Part shown: positions 9,201-16,517 of the stretch, in pieces
How positions within the stretch are numbered: the first letter of the stretch is position 1
Layout: the number at the start of each line of letters is the position of its first letter
Source: Chitinivibrionales bacterium
Lineage (GTDB): Bacteria; Fibrobacterota; Chitinivibrionia; Chitinivibrionales; WJKA01
DNA length: 64,000 nucleotides
Reading direction: 5' to 3'
Assembly (NCBI GenBank): GCA_014728215.1
Contig: WJLZ01000200.1
Coordinates: 18,016 to 82,015, forward strand
Program-made: the position numbers and the translations under genes
The notes under the pieces: model-generated
Databases searched by the model: none
Told to the model about the DNA's origin: nothing
Seen by the model: the letters and a program-made list of their open reading frames with translations, nothing else

Positions 9201-10681
9201 TTTTTATGCTCATAAAATCCGATTGTCCGGGCAATTTTCTGATCATCGGATTTTTTCGCTATATACTTTTTGAATGCATCAATAGCATCCTTCTCTTTTT
9301 TCAGTTTCATATTTATCCGACCGAGGGCTTTATACTCCGATACTGCCTTGGTATTGAGCATGACCACCTGTTCGTACGTAACCACTGCATTTTTCAGATC
9401 GCCGCTCCGGTCCTGACATTCTGCAAGCGAAGTGAGTACTTTGATGTTTTTCCCATCGGTTTTCAATGCATTCTGATACATTTCGATTGCCTGGGCGTCT
9501 TTTTTATTTTTCTTATATATATTACCAAGTGCCGTGTACATCCCGGCATCGGCTTCACCCACTTCGATGGCTTTGGTGATAACCTTCACCGCTTCCTTTT
9601 CCAATTTTTTATCAAGCACAATGTCTGCATAGCGTTTATAGAACCCCTTTAGCTTTGGGTCCAGCTCCACCGCCTTACGATATGCAACAAGCGCATCATC
9701 CATTTCTTTCTGTTCGTATAACAAATTACCCAATGCTTTGTATGATTCGGCATGGCTGGAATCGAGCACCAGATAGTTTTTTAAATAGAGTGTGGCATCC
9801 TTTTGTTTACCCTTTTTGCGGGTTATTTCATAGAGATGTTTAAAAACTTTCGGATCTTTGGGGGTAAGAATCGCCAGTTCTTTAAGAAGTGTATAGGCGG
9901 TTTCGATATCCTTGTTTGCCAGAGCATATTCCGACATCCGCTGGCGGGACTTTACGTCCTTTTTATCGAGCTTGATTATCTGGGGATCGACTTTCGAGAG
10001 TTTTTCTCTTTCGTCCAGTTCTACATAACATTGAGCCAACTGCTTCCAATATTTAATTGCTTTGGGTTTTTTCTTAACAATTGATTCGAGTTGCACTGCA
10101 GCTGATTTGTGGTTCTTGTTTTTCAGATAAATATCTGCGAGTATCAAGCGTGACTTGAGGAGATTTTTATCCAGAGAAACCGCCGATTCGGCAGCATCCT
10201 GAGCCTTGTCCCATTGCTTGAGCTGAGCGGCACAAACAGCAATTCCCTCGGCAGCTTCGGCATTCCGCTCGAGGAGATAGCTCTTTTGATATTGTTTCAT
10301 TGCTTCTTCATACTTTTTCTTATCGAAATTGATATGGCCATAAGCAAGATAGACCGCGGGATGGGAAGGATTAGCTTTCTGTGCTTCTTTATAGCCGGCC
10401 AGTGCTTTCTCTTTTTCTCCCAGTTCATTGTAGGCATCGGCAAGTGCTATCCAGATTTCAACCGTTCGTGAAGGAGGTGGAATCTGTTCTTCCGCATATT
10501 TTATTGCATCCTTATATTTGCCATTCTCGATGTAATACTGAAGTGCTTCAGCAAATTTGCCCTCATCAACCAAAGCGTCAAATTTTTTATCACCGTAGGC
10601 AATAACGGATAATCCCAGCAGTACAATAAGGCACCATTGTAACGACCGTACAGACCATGAATGAACAGCATTCGCTTTCAT
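6206..10681 (-). CDS. Giant exported TPR-repeat protein with internal 554-residue duplication
   Basis: This 1491-residue protein has a signal peptide (hydrophobic core about residues 14-29, cleavage near AYG/D) followed almost entirely by tetratricopeptide repeats, with many units of the form W/Y-x2-LG-x2-Y-x5-Y-x2-A-x3-Y-x3-L-x2-P. Residues about 231-784 and 785-1338 are tandem copies offset by 554 residues: for example SRQRMSEY at 245 and SRVRLAEY at 799, FYKRYADIVL at 347 and FYKKYADIVL at 901, YEQVVMLN at 436 and 990. The protein is lysine rich and likely a periplasmic or surface scaffold. It is paralogous to the gene at 16518-20213, which holds one copy of the module. GGAGG lies just upstream of the ATG. 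It is last in a probable pfkB-leuS-rdgB-TPR run. No enzymatic motif is seen. Confidence 0.85.
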   Translation of the reverse strand: MKANAVHSWSVRSLQWCLIVLLGLSVIAYGDKKFDALVDEGKFAEALQYYIENGKYKDAIKYAEEQIPPPSRTVEIWIALADAYNELGEKEKALAGYKEAQKANPSHPAVYLAYGHINFDKKKYEEAMKQYQKSYLLERNAEAAEGIAVCAAQLKQWDKAQDAAESAVSLDKNLLKSRLILADIYLKNKNHKSAAVQLESIVKKKPKAIKYWKQLAQCYVELDEREKLSKVDPQIIKLDKKDVKSRQRMSEYALANKDIETAYTLLKELAILTPKDPKVFKHLYEITRKKGKQKDATLYLKNYLVLDSSHAESYKALGNLLYEQKEMDDALVAYRKAVELDPKLKGFYKRYADIVLDKKLEKEAVKVITKAIEVGEADAGMYTALGNIYKKNKKDAQAIEMYQNALKTDGKNIKVLTSLAECQDRSGDLKNAVVTYEQVVMLNTKAVSEYKALGRINMKLKKEKDAIDAFKKYIAKKSDDQKIARTIGFYEHKNKNYKNAISFFEMVTDVNLKTKDYLIALGESYYQTKDHKKAVDVFVQAWQAKPTADELKKILMPLGECYEILDQDAKAARAYEAYAKIPGISNADVSYKMASLTEKSDKAKAIEAYKANTMQFPKDYRNFLQLGLIYSQDNEKLPQAQTALKKASALIDTAIVWEKLGEVSGKLKMTDTELSAYSKLLEKEPQHLRANKRVGAILIEKGQVSKAITNLEMVLTMSPKDSETMLLLADAYMKTKRPKEAANVLQKTKKLLPKDVAIRLSLIDALNKTNQTQMVEKERAELAKLDKEIVSKDKKNIESRVRLAEYSMEKKNFNTAYPLYEDLAVLTPKSKEVFKKLYDISSKQNKKKAAVGHLKKYIELGPKNAQAHKSLGNLLYELKEFDEALSAYRSALKYDSSIKGFYKKYADIVLKKKLDDEAVTVITGAIKAKEADAPMYIALGDIYKKQKKYQSAIGMYQEALKTDTKNVKVLTSLAESQAKIGDNSNAIITYEQVVMLNPKAVNEFKELAELQEKIGKQGAAIETYKKYFVKAPKDQKAAKKIGLYEHQKKEFKSAITYLEKVQDAALQDARYLIVLGESYYTTKQYKEAAEAFAKARAKKPSASELKRMLKPLAVCYEKINKPVDAAKTYEAYTKLPGVVDSDAAYKMAYLREASDKAGAVKLYQVNTSKYPKDHRNFLRLGMILAEDKKSLSKAASMLSRTTSLVDTIAEVWFTLGQVYGELKNEGKELSAFKKLLTLDPQNVEANKRVGAILLKKNQTTQALANLETVHAMAPKDVETILLLAEGYMKTNRPTQAIDLLEKAKAIKTKDIEIRMELYKLYKQAGKQEKAGGEMLGLIELTNDNKYRAQYAKDLIERKRYSDAAKYIEEIRNSEPGNIEGLMLLATVQRAENKLVEAIETYKSILFINDKHFPALFERAEVYLQKNDFTRAKKYYEKALGVKPDHALSEFGLAKVAKKEKNKALYTKHLNKAKSLDPKNPVIIKEASIGWK
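6668..9991 (-). repeat. Two tandem copies of a 554-codon module within the TPR gene
   Basis: Copy 1 covers about 9991-8330 and copy 2 about 8329-6668. The protein-level register is constant at 554 residues over several well-spaced anchors, so this is one duplication event of about 1662 bp rather than general TPR similarity. The copies have diverged substantially, so the event is old. Exact edges are approximate. Confidence 0.8.
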
Positions 10682-10782
10682 GGATCCCCTCCTTCAAAGA
10701 ATTAAAAATGAATAGTAGAAATTATTTGCCTAAATTAAATATACAATATAGGTTAGATAAAAAGAGAAAAGACATCTCTCAT

Positions 10783-11418
10783 TTATTTTTTCAGAGATTT
10801 AATCAGTTTTTCTTTAAGTTTCGCCAGTGCTTTTCCCCGATGACTGATAGTATTTTTGGTTTCAGCATCCAATTCGGCAAATGTTTGATCGTATCCAAAG
10901 GGGATAAAAAGCGGGTCGTAACCGAATCCTCCATTTCCCCGTGGCTCATATCCGATTTTTCCCTCGCAGGTACCCTGAACCGCGATGCTTTTTTCCCAGG
11001 ACAGGATACAGACAATAACGCATCGAAACCGTGCTGTACGCCGGTCTTCGGGACAGAGTTCCATTTTCTTAAGCAGTTTTTCGTTATTTAACCGGTCATC
11101 AGCCTTTTCACCGGCATACCGGGCGCTGCGAACACCAGGATCTCCTCCCAGAAAATCGACTTCCAGCCCCGAATCGTCAGCAAGCGTCATTATCCCTTTT
11201 CGGGAAAATACCCATTGGGCTTTCAAAAATGCATTCTCCAAAAAGGTATCCCCTGTCTCCGGTATCTCAGGTTTAGGGTCCCAATGATCTCGAAGAGATG
11301 TAATTGTAAAGTTACACCCGGCAAGTATCTCTTGTATCTCCTCAACTTTGCCTCTGTTACCCGTAGCAATGAGCAATTCATCTGAGACTGAATTCCTGGT
11401 ATCAACCATCTCTTTCAT
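10783..11418 (-). CDS. rdgB: Non-canonical purine NTP pyrophosphatase (RdgB/HAM1)
   Basis: The enzyme hydrolyses XTP, dITP and ITP to the monophosphate, keeping deaminated purines out of nucleic acids. Over 211 residues the family signatures are visible: LLIATGNRGKVEEI near the start, the substrate-loop FLENAFLKA, the catalytic LADDSGLEVDFLGGDPGVRSARYAG near residue 80, and GFGYDPLFIPFG with a C-terminal ISHRGKALAKL. The length is slightly above the usual 195-205 because of an N-terminal extension; the ATG three codons on could be the real start. It lies 52 nt downstream of leuS and 101 nt upstream of the giant TPR gene, all on one strand. Confidence 0.95.
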   Translation of the reverse strand: MKEMVDTRNSVSDELLIATGNRGKVEEIQEILAGCNFTITSLRDHWDPKPEIPETGDTFLENAFLKAQWVFSRKGIMTLADDSGLEVDFLGGDPGVRSARYAGEKADDRLNNEKLLKKMELCPEDRRTARFRCVIVCILSWEKSIAVQGTCEGKIGYEPRGNGGFGYDPLFIPFGYDQTFAELDAETKNTISHRGKALAKLKEKLIKSLKK

Positions 11419-11470
11419 GGGTCGACGGCTTAGCCTTTCTTAGTCAATGATATCAAACCAATTCGATGAG

Positions 11471-13894
11471 TTATTTTGCAACGATATTTACTAATTTATT
11501 GGGAACCACGATAACCTTGCGTACGGTTTTACCTTCGATATGCTGCTTAATTTTAGAGTCATTGAGAGCAGACTTTTCGAGTTCCTGTTTTGATGCATCT
11601 GCCGGTGCATTGAATTTCGAACGCAGTTTGCCGTTAACCTGTATAACAATAGTCACGGTATCGACTTTAAGCTTATCCTCTTCCCACGACGGCCATTCTT
11701 CATAGGCAAGTGTTGAATCATGCCCGAGCTTCTGCCACAATTCTTCGGAAATATGAGGGACAAAAGGTGAAAGAAGCAATACGAAACGTTCCATATCCTC
11801 TTTCCTGACGGCATCCTGGCGGTTGAGGGTGTGGGAAAGAGTCATCAGCTGAGCAATCGCCGTATTGAATTTCATCGCCTCGATATCTTCAGAAACTTTC
11901 TTAATTGTCTGATGCAAGAGAGTGGTGACATCATTGTTTTCCGGAGCTTCGGAACTGACTTTACCAATAAGCTCCCATACACGGTTTATGAAACGGTTCA
12001 TACCAGTGAGTCCCTGAGTATTCCACGGAATAGGCTGATCGAAAGCCCCCATGAACATTTCATAAAGCCGAAAAGCATCTGCGCCGTATTTTTCGACCAT
12101 TTCATCGGGATTGACCACATTTCCACGGGACTTGGACATTTTCTCTCCGTTTTGCCCCAGAATAAGGCCGTGAGAAGTTCGTTTTTTGTAGGGTTCGGGA
12201 GACGGCACGACACCGATATCATAGAGAAATTTATGCCAGAACCGGGAATACAGCAGATGAAGCGTCGTATGTTCCATACCACCATTGTACCAGTCGATTG
12301 GTATCCAGTATGAGAGATTTTCCGGTGAAGCAAGGGCGGTATCGTTATGGGCGTCGGTAAAGCGCAGGAAATACCAGCTCGATCCCGCCCATTGGGGCAT
12401 CGTATCCGTTTCACGCCGGGCCGGCCCATTGCATCGAGGACAGGATACCTCAACCCAGTCTTTAATAAGCGCCAGCGGCGATTCACCGGTATCGGTTGTA
12501 CGGTAACGCTCGACTTCGGGAAGAAGCAACGGAAGCTCCGATTCCGGTAAGGGCACCCATCCACATTGAGGACACTTCACCATGGGAATAGGCTCCCCCC
12601 AATACCGCTGTCTGCTGAACACCCAATCTCGTAAGCGATATTGGACCGATGCTTTCCCATACCCTTCAGATTCAACAATACGGATCATTTCTTCAATCGC
12701 TTCATGAGGCGGCATCCCGTCAAGAGGACCTGAATTGACCAGTGTACCTTTGTCGATGTCAACAAAAGCTCCCTGCGATACATCACCACCGGAGATGACT
12801 TCGACAACAGGCAATCCGTATTTTCCGGCGAATTTCCAGTCCCGTTCATCGTGCCCCGGAACAGCCATGATTGCACCGGTGCCATAAGAAATGAGCACAT
12901 AATCGGCAATCCATACAGGAACTTTGTTATGAGTAGCCGGATTGAGTGCGGTAATCCCTTTGAATTCCACCCCGCTTACTTCCTTAACGACCTCGGTCCG
13001 TTCAAAATCCGATTTGTTTGCGGCTTCCTCCACATACTTGCGCACTTCCTCTGCATTTTCGCACACCGGCAGCAATTCGTTGACCAGCGGATGCTCCGGC
13101 GCCAGAACCATATAGGTTACCCCGAAAAGTGTATCGGGACGGGTCGTGAATATGCGCATTGTGCGTTCTTTTTCATCTTTGGAGTGCACCGGAAAATCCA
13201 CTTCCGCACCAACAGACCGGCCGATCCAGTTTGTCTGCTGCATTTTTATCTGTTCCAAAAAGTCTACCATTTCCAGATCTGCAAGAAGCCTCTCCGCATA
13301 CTCGGTAATTTTAAGCATCCATTGGCTTTTAACTTTCCGTACCACTTCACCGCCACATCGCTCACAAACTCCTCCAACGACCTCTTCGTTGGCTAACCCG
13401 ACATTACACGATGTACACCAGTTGATCGGCATTTCGGATTTGTAGGCCAGCCCCTTTTCCCACAGTTTCAAAAATATCCACTGAGTCCACTTGTAATAAT
13501 GAGGATCGGTCGTGTCGATCTCGCGGGACCAGTCAAAAGAAAATCCGAGCCGTTTTAATTGAGAACGGAATCGCTGGATATTTTTTTGCGTTACTTCGCG
13601 TGGATGCTGCCCGGTTTTAATGGCAAAATTCTCGGCAGGAAGCCCGAATGCATCCCACCCCATAGGGAAAAGTACATTATATCCCTGCATCCGCCGTTTT
13701 CTCGAAACAACATCAAGGGCAGTATAACTGCGGGGATGGCCTACATGAAGCCCTTCCCCCGATGGATAGGGAAATTCTATAAGAACATAATACTTCTTCT
13801 TTGACTTATCTTCATCAACATTGAAACATTTCTTTTTTTCCCAGTATTGTTGCCACTTAGGTTCAATACTATGCGGATCATATTCTTCAATCAA
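11471..13894 (-). CDS. leuS: Leucyl-tRNA synthetase
   Basis: This 807-residue class I synthetase charges tRNA-Leu. The HIGH motif is in PYPSGEGLHVGHPRSY near residue 43, the KMSKS motif in GEKMSKSRGNVV near 570, and a zinc-binding type cluster CTSCNVG...CERCGG near 160-182. The CP1 editing domain is present (TTRPDTLFGVTYMVLAPEHPLV; GTGAIMAVPGHDERD with the conserved aspartate that limits substrate acceptance). The C-terminal domain ends KVIVVPNKLVNIV, normal for bacterial LeuRS. The start codon is TTG, with GGAGG 4 nt upstream and MIEEYDPHSIEPKWQ following; no closer ATG fits. It lies 71 nt after the PfkB kinase gene and 52 nt before rdgB. Confidence 0.97.
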   Translation of the reverse strand: MIEEYDPHSIEPKWQQYWEKKKCFNVDEDKSKKKYYVLIEFPYPSGEGLHVGHPRSYTALDVVSRKRRMQGYNVLFPMGWDAFGLPAENFAIKTGQHPREVTQKNIQRFRSQLKRLGFSFDWSREIDTTDPHYYKWTQWIFLKLWEKGLAYKSEMPINWCTSCNVGLANEEVVGGVCERCGGEVVRKVKSQWMLKITEYAERLLADLEMVDFLEQIKMQQTNWIGRSVGAEVDFPVHSKDEKERTMRIFTTRPDTLFGVTYMVLAPEHPLVNELLPVCENAEEVRKYVEEAANKSDFERTEVVKEVSGVEFKGITALNPATHNKVPVWIADYVLISYGTGAIMAVPGHDERDWKFAGKYGLPVVEVISGGDVSQGAFVDIDKGTLVNSGPLDGMPPHEAIEEMIRIVESEGYGKASVQYRLRDWVFSRQRYWGEPIPMVKCPQCGWVPLPESELPLLLPEVERYRTTDTGESPLALIKDWVEVSCPRCNGPARRETDTMPQWAGSSWYFLRFTDAHNDTALASPENLSYWIPIDWYNGGMEHTTLHLLYSRFWHKFLYDIGVVPSPEPYKKRTSHGLILGQNGEKMSKSRGNVVNPDEMVEKYGADAFRLYEMFMGAFDQPIPWNTQGLTGMNRFINRVWELIGKVSSEAPENNDVTTLLHQTIKKVSEDIEAMKFNTAIAQLMTLSHTLNRQDAVRKEDMERFVLLLSPFVPHISEELWQKLGHDSTLAYEEWPSWEEDKLKVDTVTIVIQVNGKLRSKFNAPADASKQELEKSALNDSKIKQHIEGKTVRKVIVVPNKLVNIVAK

Positions 13895-13965
13895 ACTGCC
13901 TCCTTATATTCCATTTGTCGTTATCGTTAAAATATATTTCTCTATGCCGGTTCTGCACTCCACGG

Positions 13966-14922
13966 TCAAACCGACTCGATACAGATGTCTTTCATCAGCC
14001 GCTGTACATCCCCTTTATTAATTATTCCGGCTCCTTCATTCAATGCATTGGAGATACCACATGCAACAGCAAGCCTGCATGTCTCGACGAATGAAAGTTT
14101 TCGCTGCATTCCCACCAGAATTCCTGCAACGACCGAATCGCCACAGCCAATAGTATCGACCGGTGTTATGGGAGGAACACTGCAGAGCAGGCAATTGTTG
14201 TCATGAATCGCAATCATGCCGTCGGAACCCAGAGAAATAAAGGCATATCGGATTCCCATATCGCAGAATCGTTTCCCTTTCAATGCGATATGATGAATTC
14301 CCCGGATTTCTTCTCCAAAATATTCTTCGAGTTCTTCATGATTAGGTTTTACGGCATCGGGTCTGGCCAGGAGCCCCCTGCGGAAGGCATCCCCCCTGGA
14401 GTCAAGCAGGCAGAAAACGCTCTTCTTTTTCAACGCCGTAATTACTTTACGATAAGCATCCATATCGTGATCAGGTGGAAGGCTTCCACAGAGTGCCAGG
14501 CGGTTGTCTTTCCGAACTTTTTGCTCGATAAATTTAATAAAAGCGTTCTGGACCTCCGGCGGTGCCGCCGTTCCAAGGCTGTTGATATGACTTGTCCTTC
14601 CCGCAGCCCTTTCACAAATAGTCGTATTAATTCGTACACTGCCGGGAAAGGTAAAATATTTTGCATCGATATCGCAGTCCTCAAAATATTTTTTAAACCG
14701 TCCATGATTTTCTTCGGGCTGAAATATCACCACCCCGACATCTTCTCCCAGTTCTTTTATCGCTCGTGCGACATTGATTCCTTTTCCTGCAGGCCCACGT
14801 TTTGATATTGTATCGTTATAGGTATTTCCCACATGGAACTCATCCAGTGAATAAGTGACATCAAGACAGGGATTAAATACCGTGCAGGTGATCAAAAGAG
14901 CCCTTCCCCTTTCATAGCACAA
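13966..14922 (-). CDS. PfkB-family sugar kinase (1-phosphofructokinase/tagatose-6-phosphate kinase type)
   Basis: This 318-residue cytoplasmic kinase has the N-terminal pattern NPCLDVTYSLDEFHVGNTY and RGPAGKGINVARAIKELG (the PfkB glycine motif) and the C-terminal anion-hole/ATP motif DTIGCGDSVVAGIL near residue 255, where the aspartate of GxGD is the catalytic base. NPxLD near the start and the KPNHEELEEYFG motif place it with the FruK/LacC/PfkB branch, which phosphorylates fructose 1-phosphate, fructose 6-phosphate or tagatose 6-phosphate; the substrate cannot be chosen from sequence. In most relatives the motif is GAGD; here it is GCGD. The start may be a few codons downstream of the first methionine (LLITCTVFNPCLD is the family start). 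It is first in the run toward leuS. Confidence 0.85.
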   Translation of the reverse strand: MCYERGRALLITCTVFNPCLDVTYSLDEFHVGNTYNDTISKRGPAGKGINVARAIKELGEDVGVVIFQPEENHGRFKKYFEDCDIDAKYFTFPGSVRINTTICERAAGRTSHINSLGTAAPPEVQNAFIKFIEQKVRKDNRLALCGSLPPDHDMDAYRKVITALKKKSVFCLLDSRGDAFRRGLLARPDAVKPNHEELEEYFGEEIRGIHHIALKGKRFCDMGIRYAFISLGSDGMIAIHDNNCLLCSVPPITPVDTIGCGDSVVAGILVGMQRKLSFVETCRLAVACGISNALNEGAGIINKGDVQRLMKDICIESV

Positions 14923-15092
14923 TAAAGCAGTTTCATGGCCTTTATCATCATTGCAGTCAGAAAAATTACCGCAATAAATTGAGCAACCTTTAATAGTGTG
15001 CTGATTTTTTTAAAATTTTTCATGGTGGATATCAGAATGCAAGGCAATAAAATATAATAATGCGACGACAAAGCGTAACCTGAATAGGCACC

Positions 15093-15121
15093 AAAAAAAA
15101 AGCATTCCGAAGAATGCTTTT
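15093..15121 (-). terminator. Rho-independent terminator after the sigma/anti-sigma operon
   Basis: Read on the reverse strand, a 9-10 bp stem (arms 15098-15107 and 15112-15121) closes on a C(UUCG)G tetraloop and is followed by a run of T complementary to the A tract at 15093-15100. It lies 30 nt past the anti-sigma stop codon and well before the PfkB start, so it separates the two transcripts. Confidence 0.85.
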
Positions 15122-15150
15122 AAAATCAGCCAAAACTGTCCGTAGAAGGA

Positions 15151-15720
15151 TTATTGAGCGTTGAGATCAACGGTAGAAACGCCTTCGCGTTTCATATCAC
15201 CTAATCTGTCGGAGAAGGGAATAGAATCATCATCGGAATTAATAGAATCGTTGAGCAGAGTATCACGACCATCGGCAAGAAGAACCTCTTTTTCCGATGA
15301 TGTGGTTACCGATTCTGCGGTACGAACCGACGACTCATCTGTTTTTTCATTTGCAAATTGAACGTCCTGGTTGGTATCCTGCATAACATATACAAGATAT
15401 CCCATCCCCAGAAATCCCATGAGCAGGAGACTTGTGGAAATTGCTGCTTTCCTCATGACTGTGGAGAAAACGTTAAATGAAGTCTTGAGCCGCGGAGGCT
15501 TGGAACAGACCCGGAGAATCTCCCGGTCGGTTTCCGGTGAAGGTGACTCACCCAGAATAGATTCGGAGAAAAATTCGCGTTTCTCCTTTTGATAGGATTT
15601 CAGTTCTTGTGAACAGAAGTTGCATTCGCTCAGGTGTTTTTCGAATTCGGATCGTTGCGTACCATCAAGTTCATTTGATGTATACAGTAATCCTTCATCT
15701 TCCCACTTATTGCACTCCAT
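15151..15720 (-). CDS. Zinc-finger anti-sigma factor, membrane anchored
   Basis: This 189-residue protein starts with a short cytoplasmic domain carrying HLSECNFCS near residue 29, the HxxxCxxC pattern of ZAS anti-sigma factors, followed by one transmembrane helix (about residues 91-111, ISTSLLLMGFLGMGYLVYVM) and an acidic, serine-rich extracytoplasmic tail of about 75 residues. The gene overlaps the end of the ECF sigma gene by 14 nt, the standard arrangement of a sigma factor and its inhibitor. The inferred role is to hold the adjacent sigma factor at the membrane until an envelope signal releases it. The outer tail shows no recognisable sensor domain. A terminator follows the gene. Confidence 0.88.
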   Translation of the reverse strand: MECNKWEDEGLLYTSNELDGTQRSEFEKHLSECNFCSQELKSYQKEKREFFSESILGESPSPETDREILRVCSKPPRLKTSFNVFSTVMRKAAISTSLLLMGFLGMGYLVYVMQDTNQDVQFANEKTDESSVRTAESVTTSSEKEVLLADGRDTLLNDSINSDDDSIPFSDRLGDMKREGVSTVDLNAQ

Positions 15721-16270
15721 GAATACCCCTTTTCTGTAGTTCCTTACGGATATTCTTTAATGCCAGGCGCATACGTCCCAGCGCTGTGTTTATTGGACAA
15801 TTCATGATTTCGGCAATATCCTTGAAAGGTACATCTCCAAGCTCACGCAAAAGAAAGACCTCTCGTTGTGAAGCCTCCAGGCACTGAACAGCTTCGTTTA
15901 TTTTTTCACGCAACGATCTGTTGGACATGCTCCCTTCGGGAGTCTCGAATTTGCTCCCGATCGATGAAACCGCATCTTCTTCATGGTCGCTTTCGACTTT
16001 TGCATGACGGAAATAATCGATTGTCCGTTTATGCGCTATACCGAAAATCCAACTTAAAAAATTTCTGTTCTTATCAAACTGATTGATATTCCTCAATGCA
16101 GCAATAAATGTATCCTGCATCAAGTCTTCCGCTTTGTTACGATCTCCGGTCATTCTCATCAGAAATCCGAAAACACGGTGCTTATATTTTTCATATAAAC
16201 CCGAAAAACCTCTCGGATCACCTTTTTGCCAAAGATCGAACAAATCTTTGTCGTTGTCTGAATTATTCAT
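15707..16270 (-). CDS. ECF-type RNA polymerase sigma factor
   Basis: This 187-residue protein has sigma-70 region 2 (FSGLYEKYKHRVFGFLMRMTGD, AEDLMQDTFIAALRNI, NFLSWIFGIAHKRTIDYFRH) and region 4 (LEASQREVFLLRELGDVPFKDIAEIMNCPINTALGRMRLALKNI with the helix-turn-helix), joined by a short acidic linker without region 3. That is the group IV/ECF architecture. It is followed directly by, and overlaps, its probable anti-sigma factor. The upstream region separates it from the second giant TPR gene's terminator. ECF factors usually activate their own promoter; no autoregulatory promoter could be fixed by eye. Its regulon is unknown, though two envelope TPR genes flank it. Confidence 0.93.
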   Translation of the reverse strand: MNNSDNDKDLFDLWQKGDPRGFSGLYEKYKHRVFGFLMRMTGDRNKAEDLMQDTFIAALRNINQFDKNRNFLSWIFGIAHKRTIDYFRHAKVESDHEEDAVSSIGSKFETPEGSMSNRSLREKINEAVQCLEASQREVFLLRELGDVPFKDIAEIMNCPINTALGRMRLALKNIRKELQKRGIHGVQ

Positions 16271-16417
16271 AGTGAATACGACTGGTCCGTTAGTTTTATT
16301 GTGAAATTTTTAGATTTTTCAACCCGGTTTTAAGACAAAAATATAATAAATCGCATTAATGAGATGATTTTACTGCCTATTTAATCGATGTTTATGCGTG
16401 CTTTTTACTTCAATCAG

Positions 16418-16446
16418 AAAAAAAGGCCCCTCTCTGAAGGGCCTTT
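16418..16446 (-). terminator. Rho-independent terminator after the second giant TPR gene
   Basis: An 8-bp stem (arms 16422-16429 and 16439-16446, GGCCC core) with a 9-nt loop is followed on the reverse strand by T residues complementary to the A7 run at 16418-16424. It lies about 70 nt past the stop of the gene at 16518-20213. Confidence 0.85.
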
Positions 16447-16517
16447 GTGAAGCGTATCGCGTAGAAACGATGATTTGTCGGAAATGCGTATGAATACGCA
16501 GGAAATACCACTGTATG

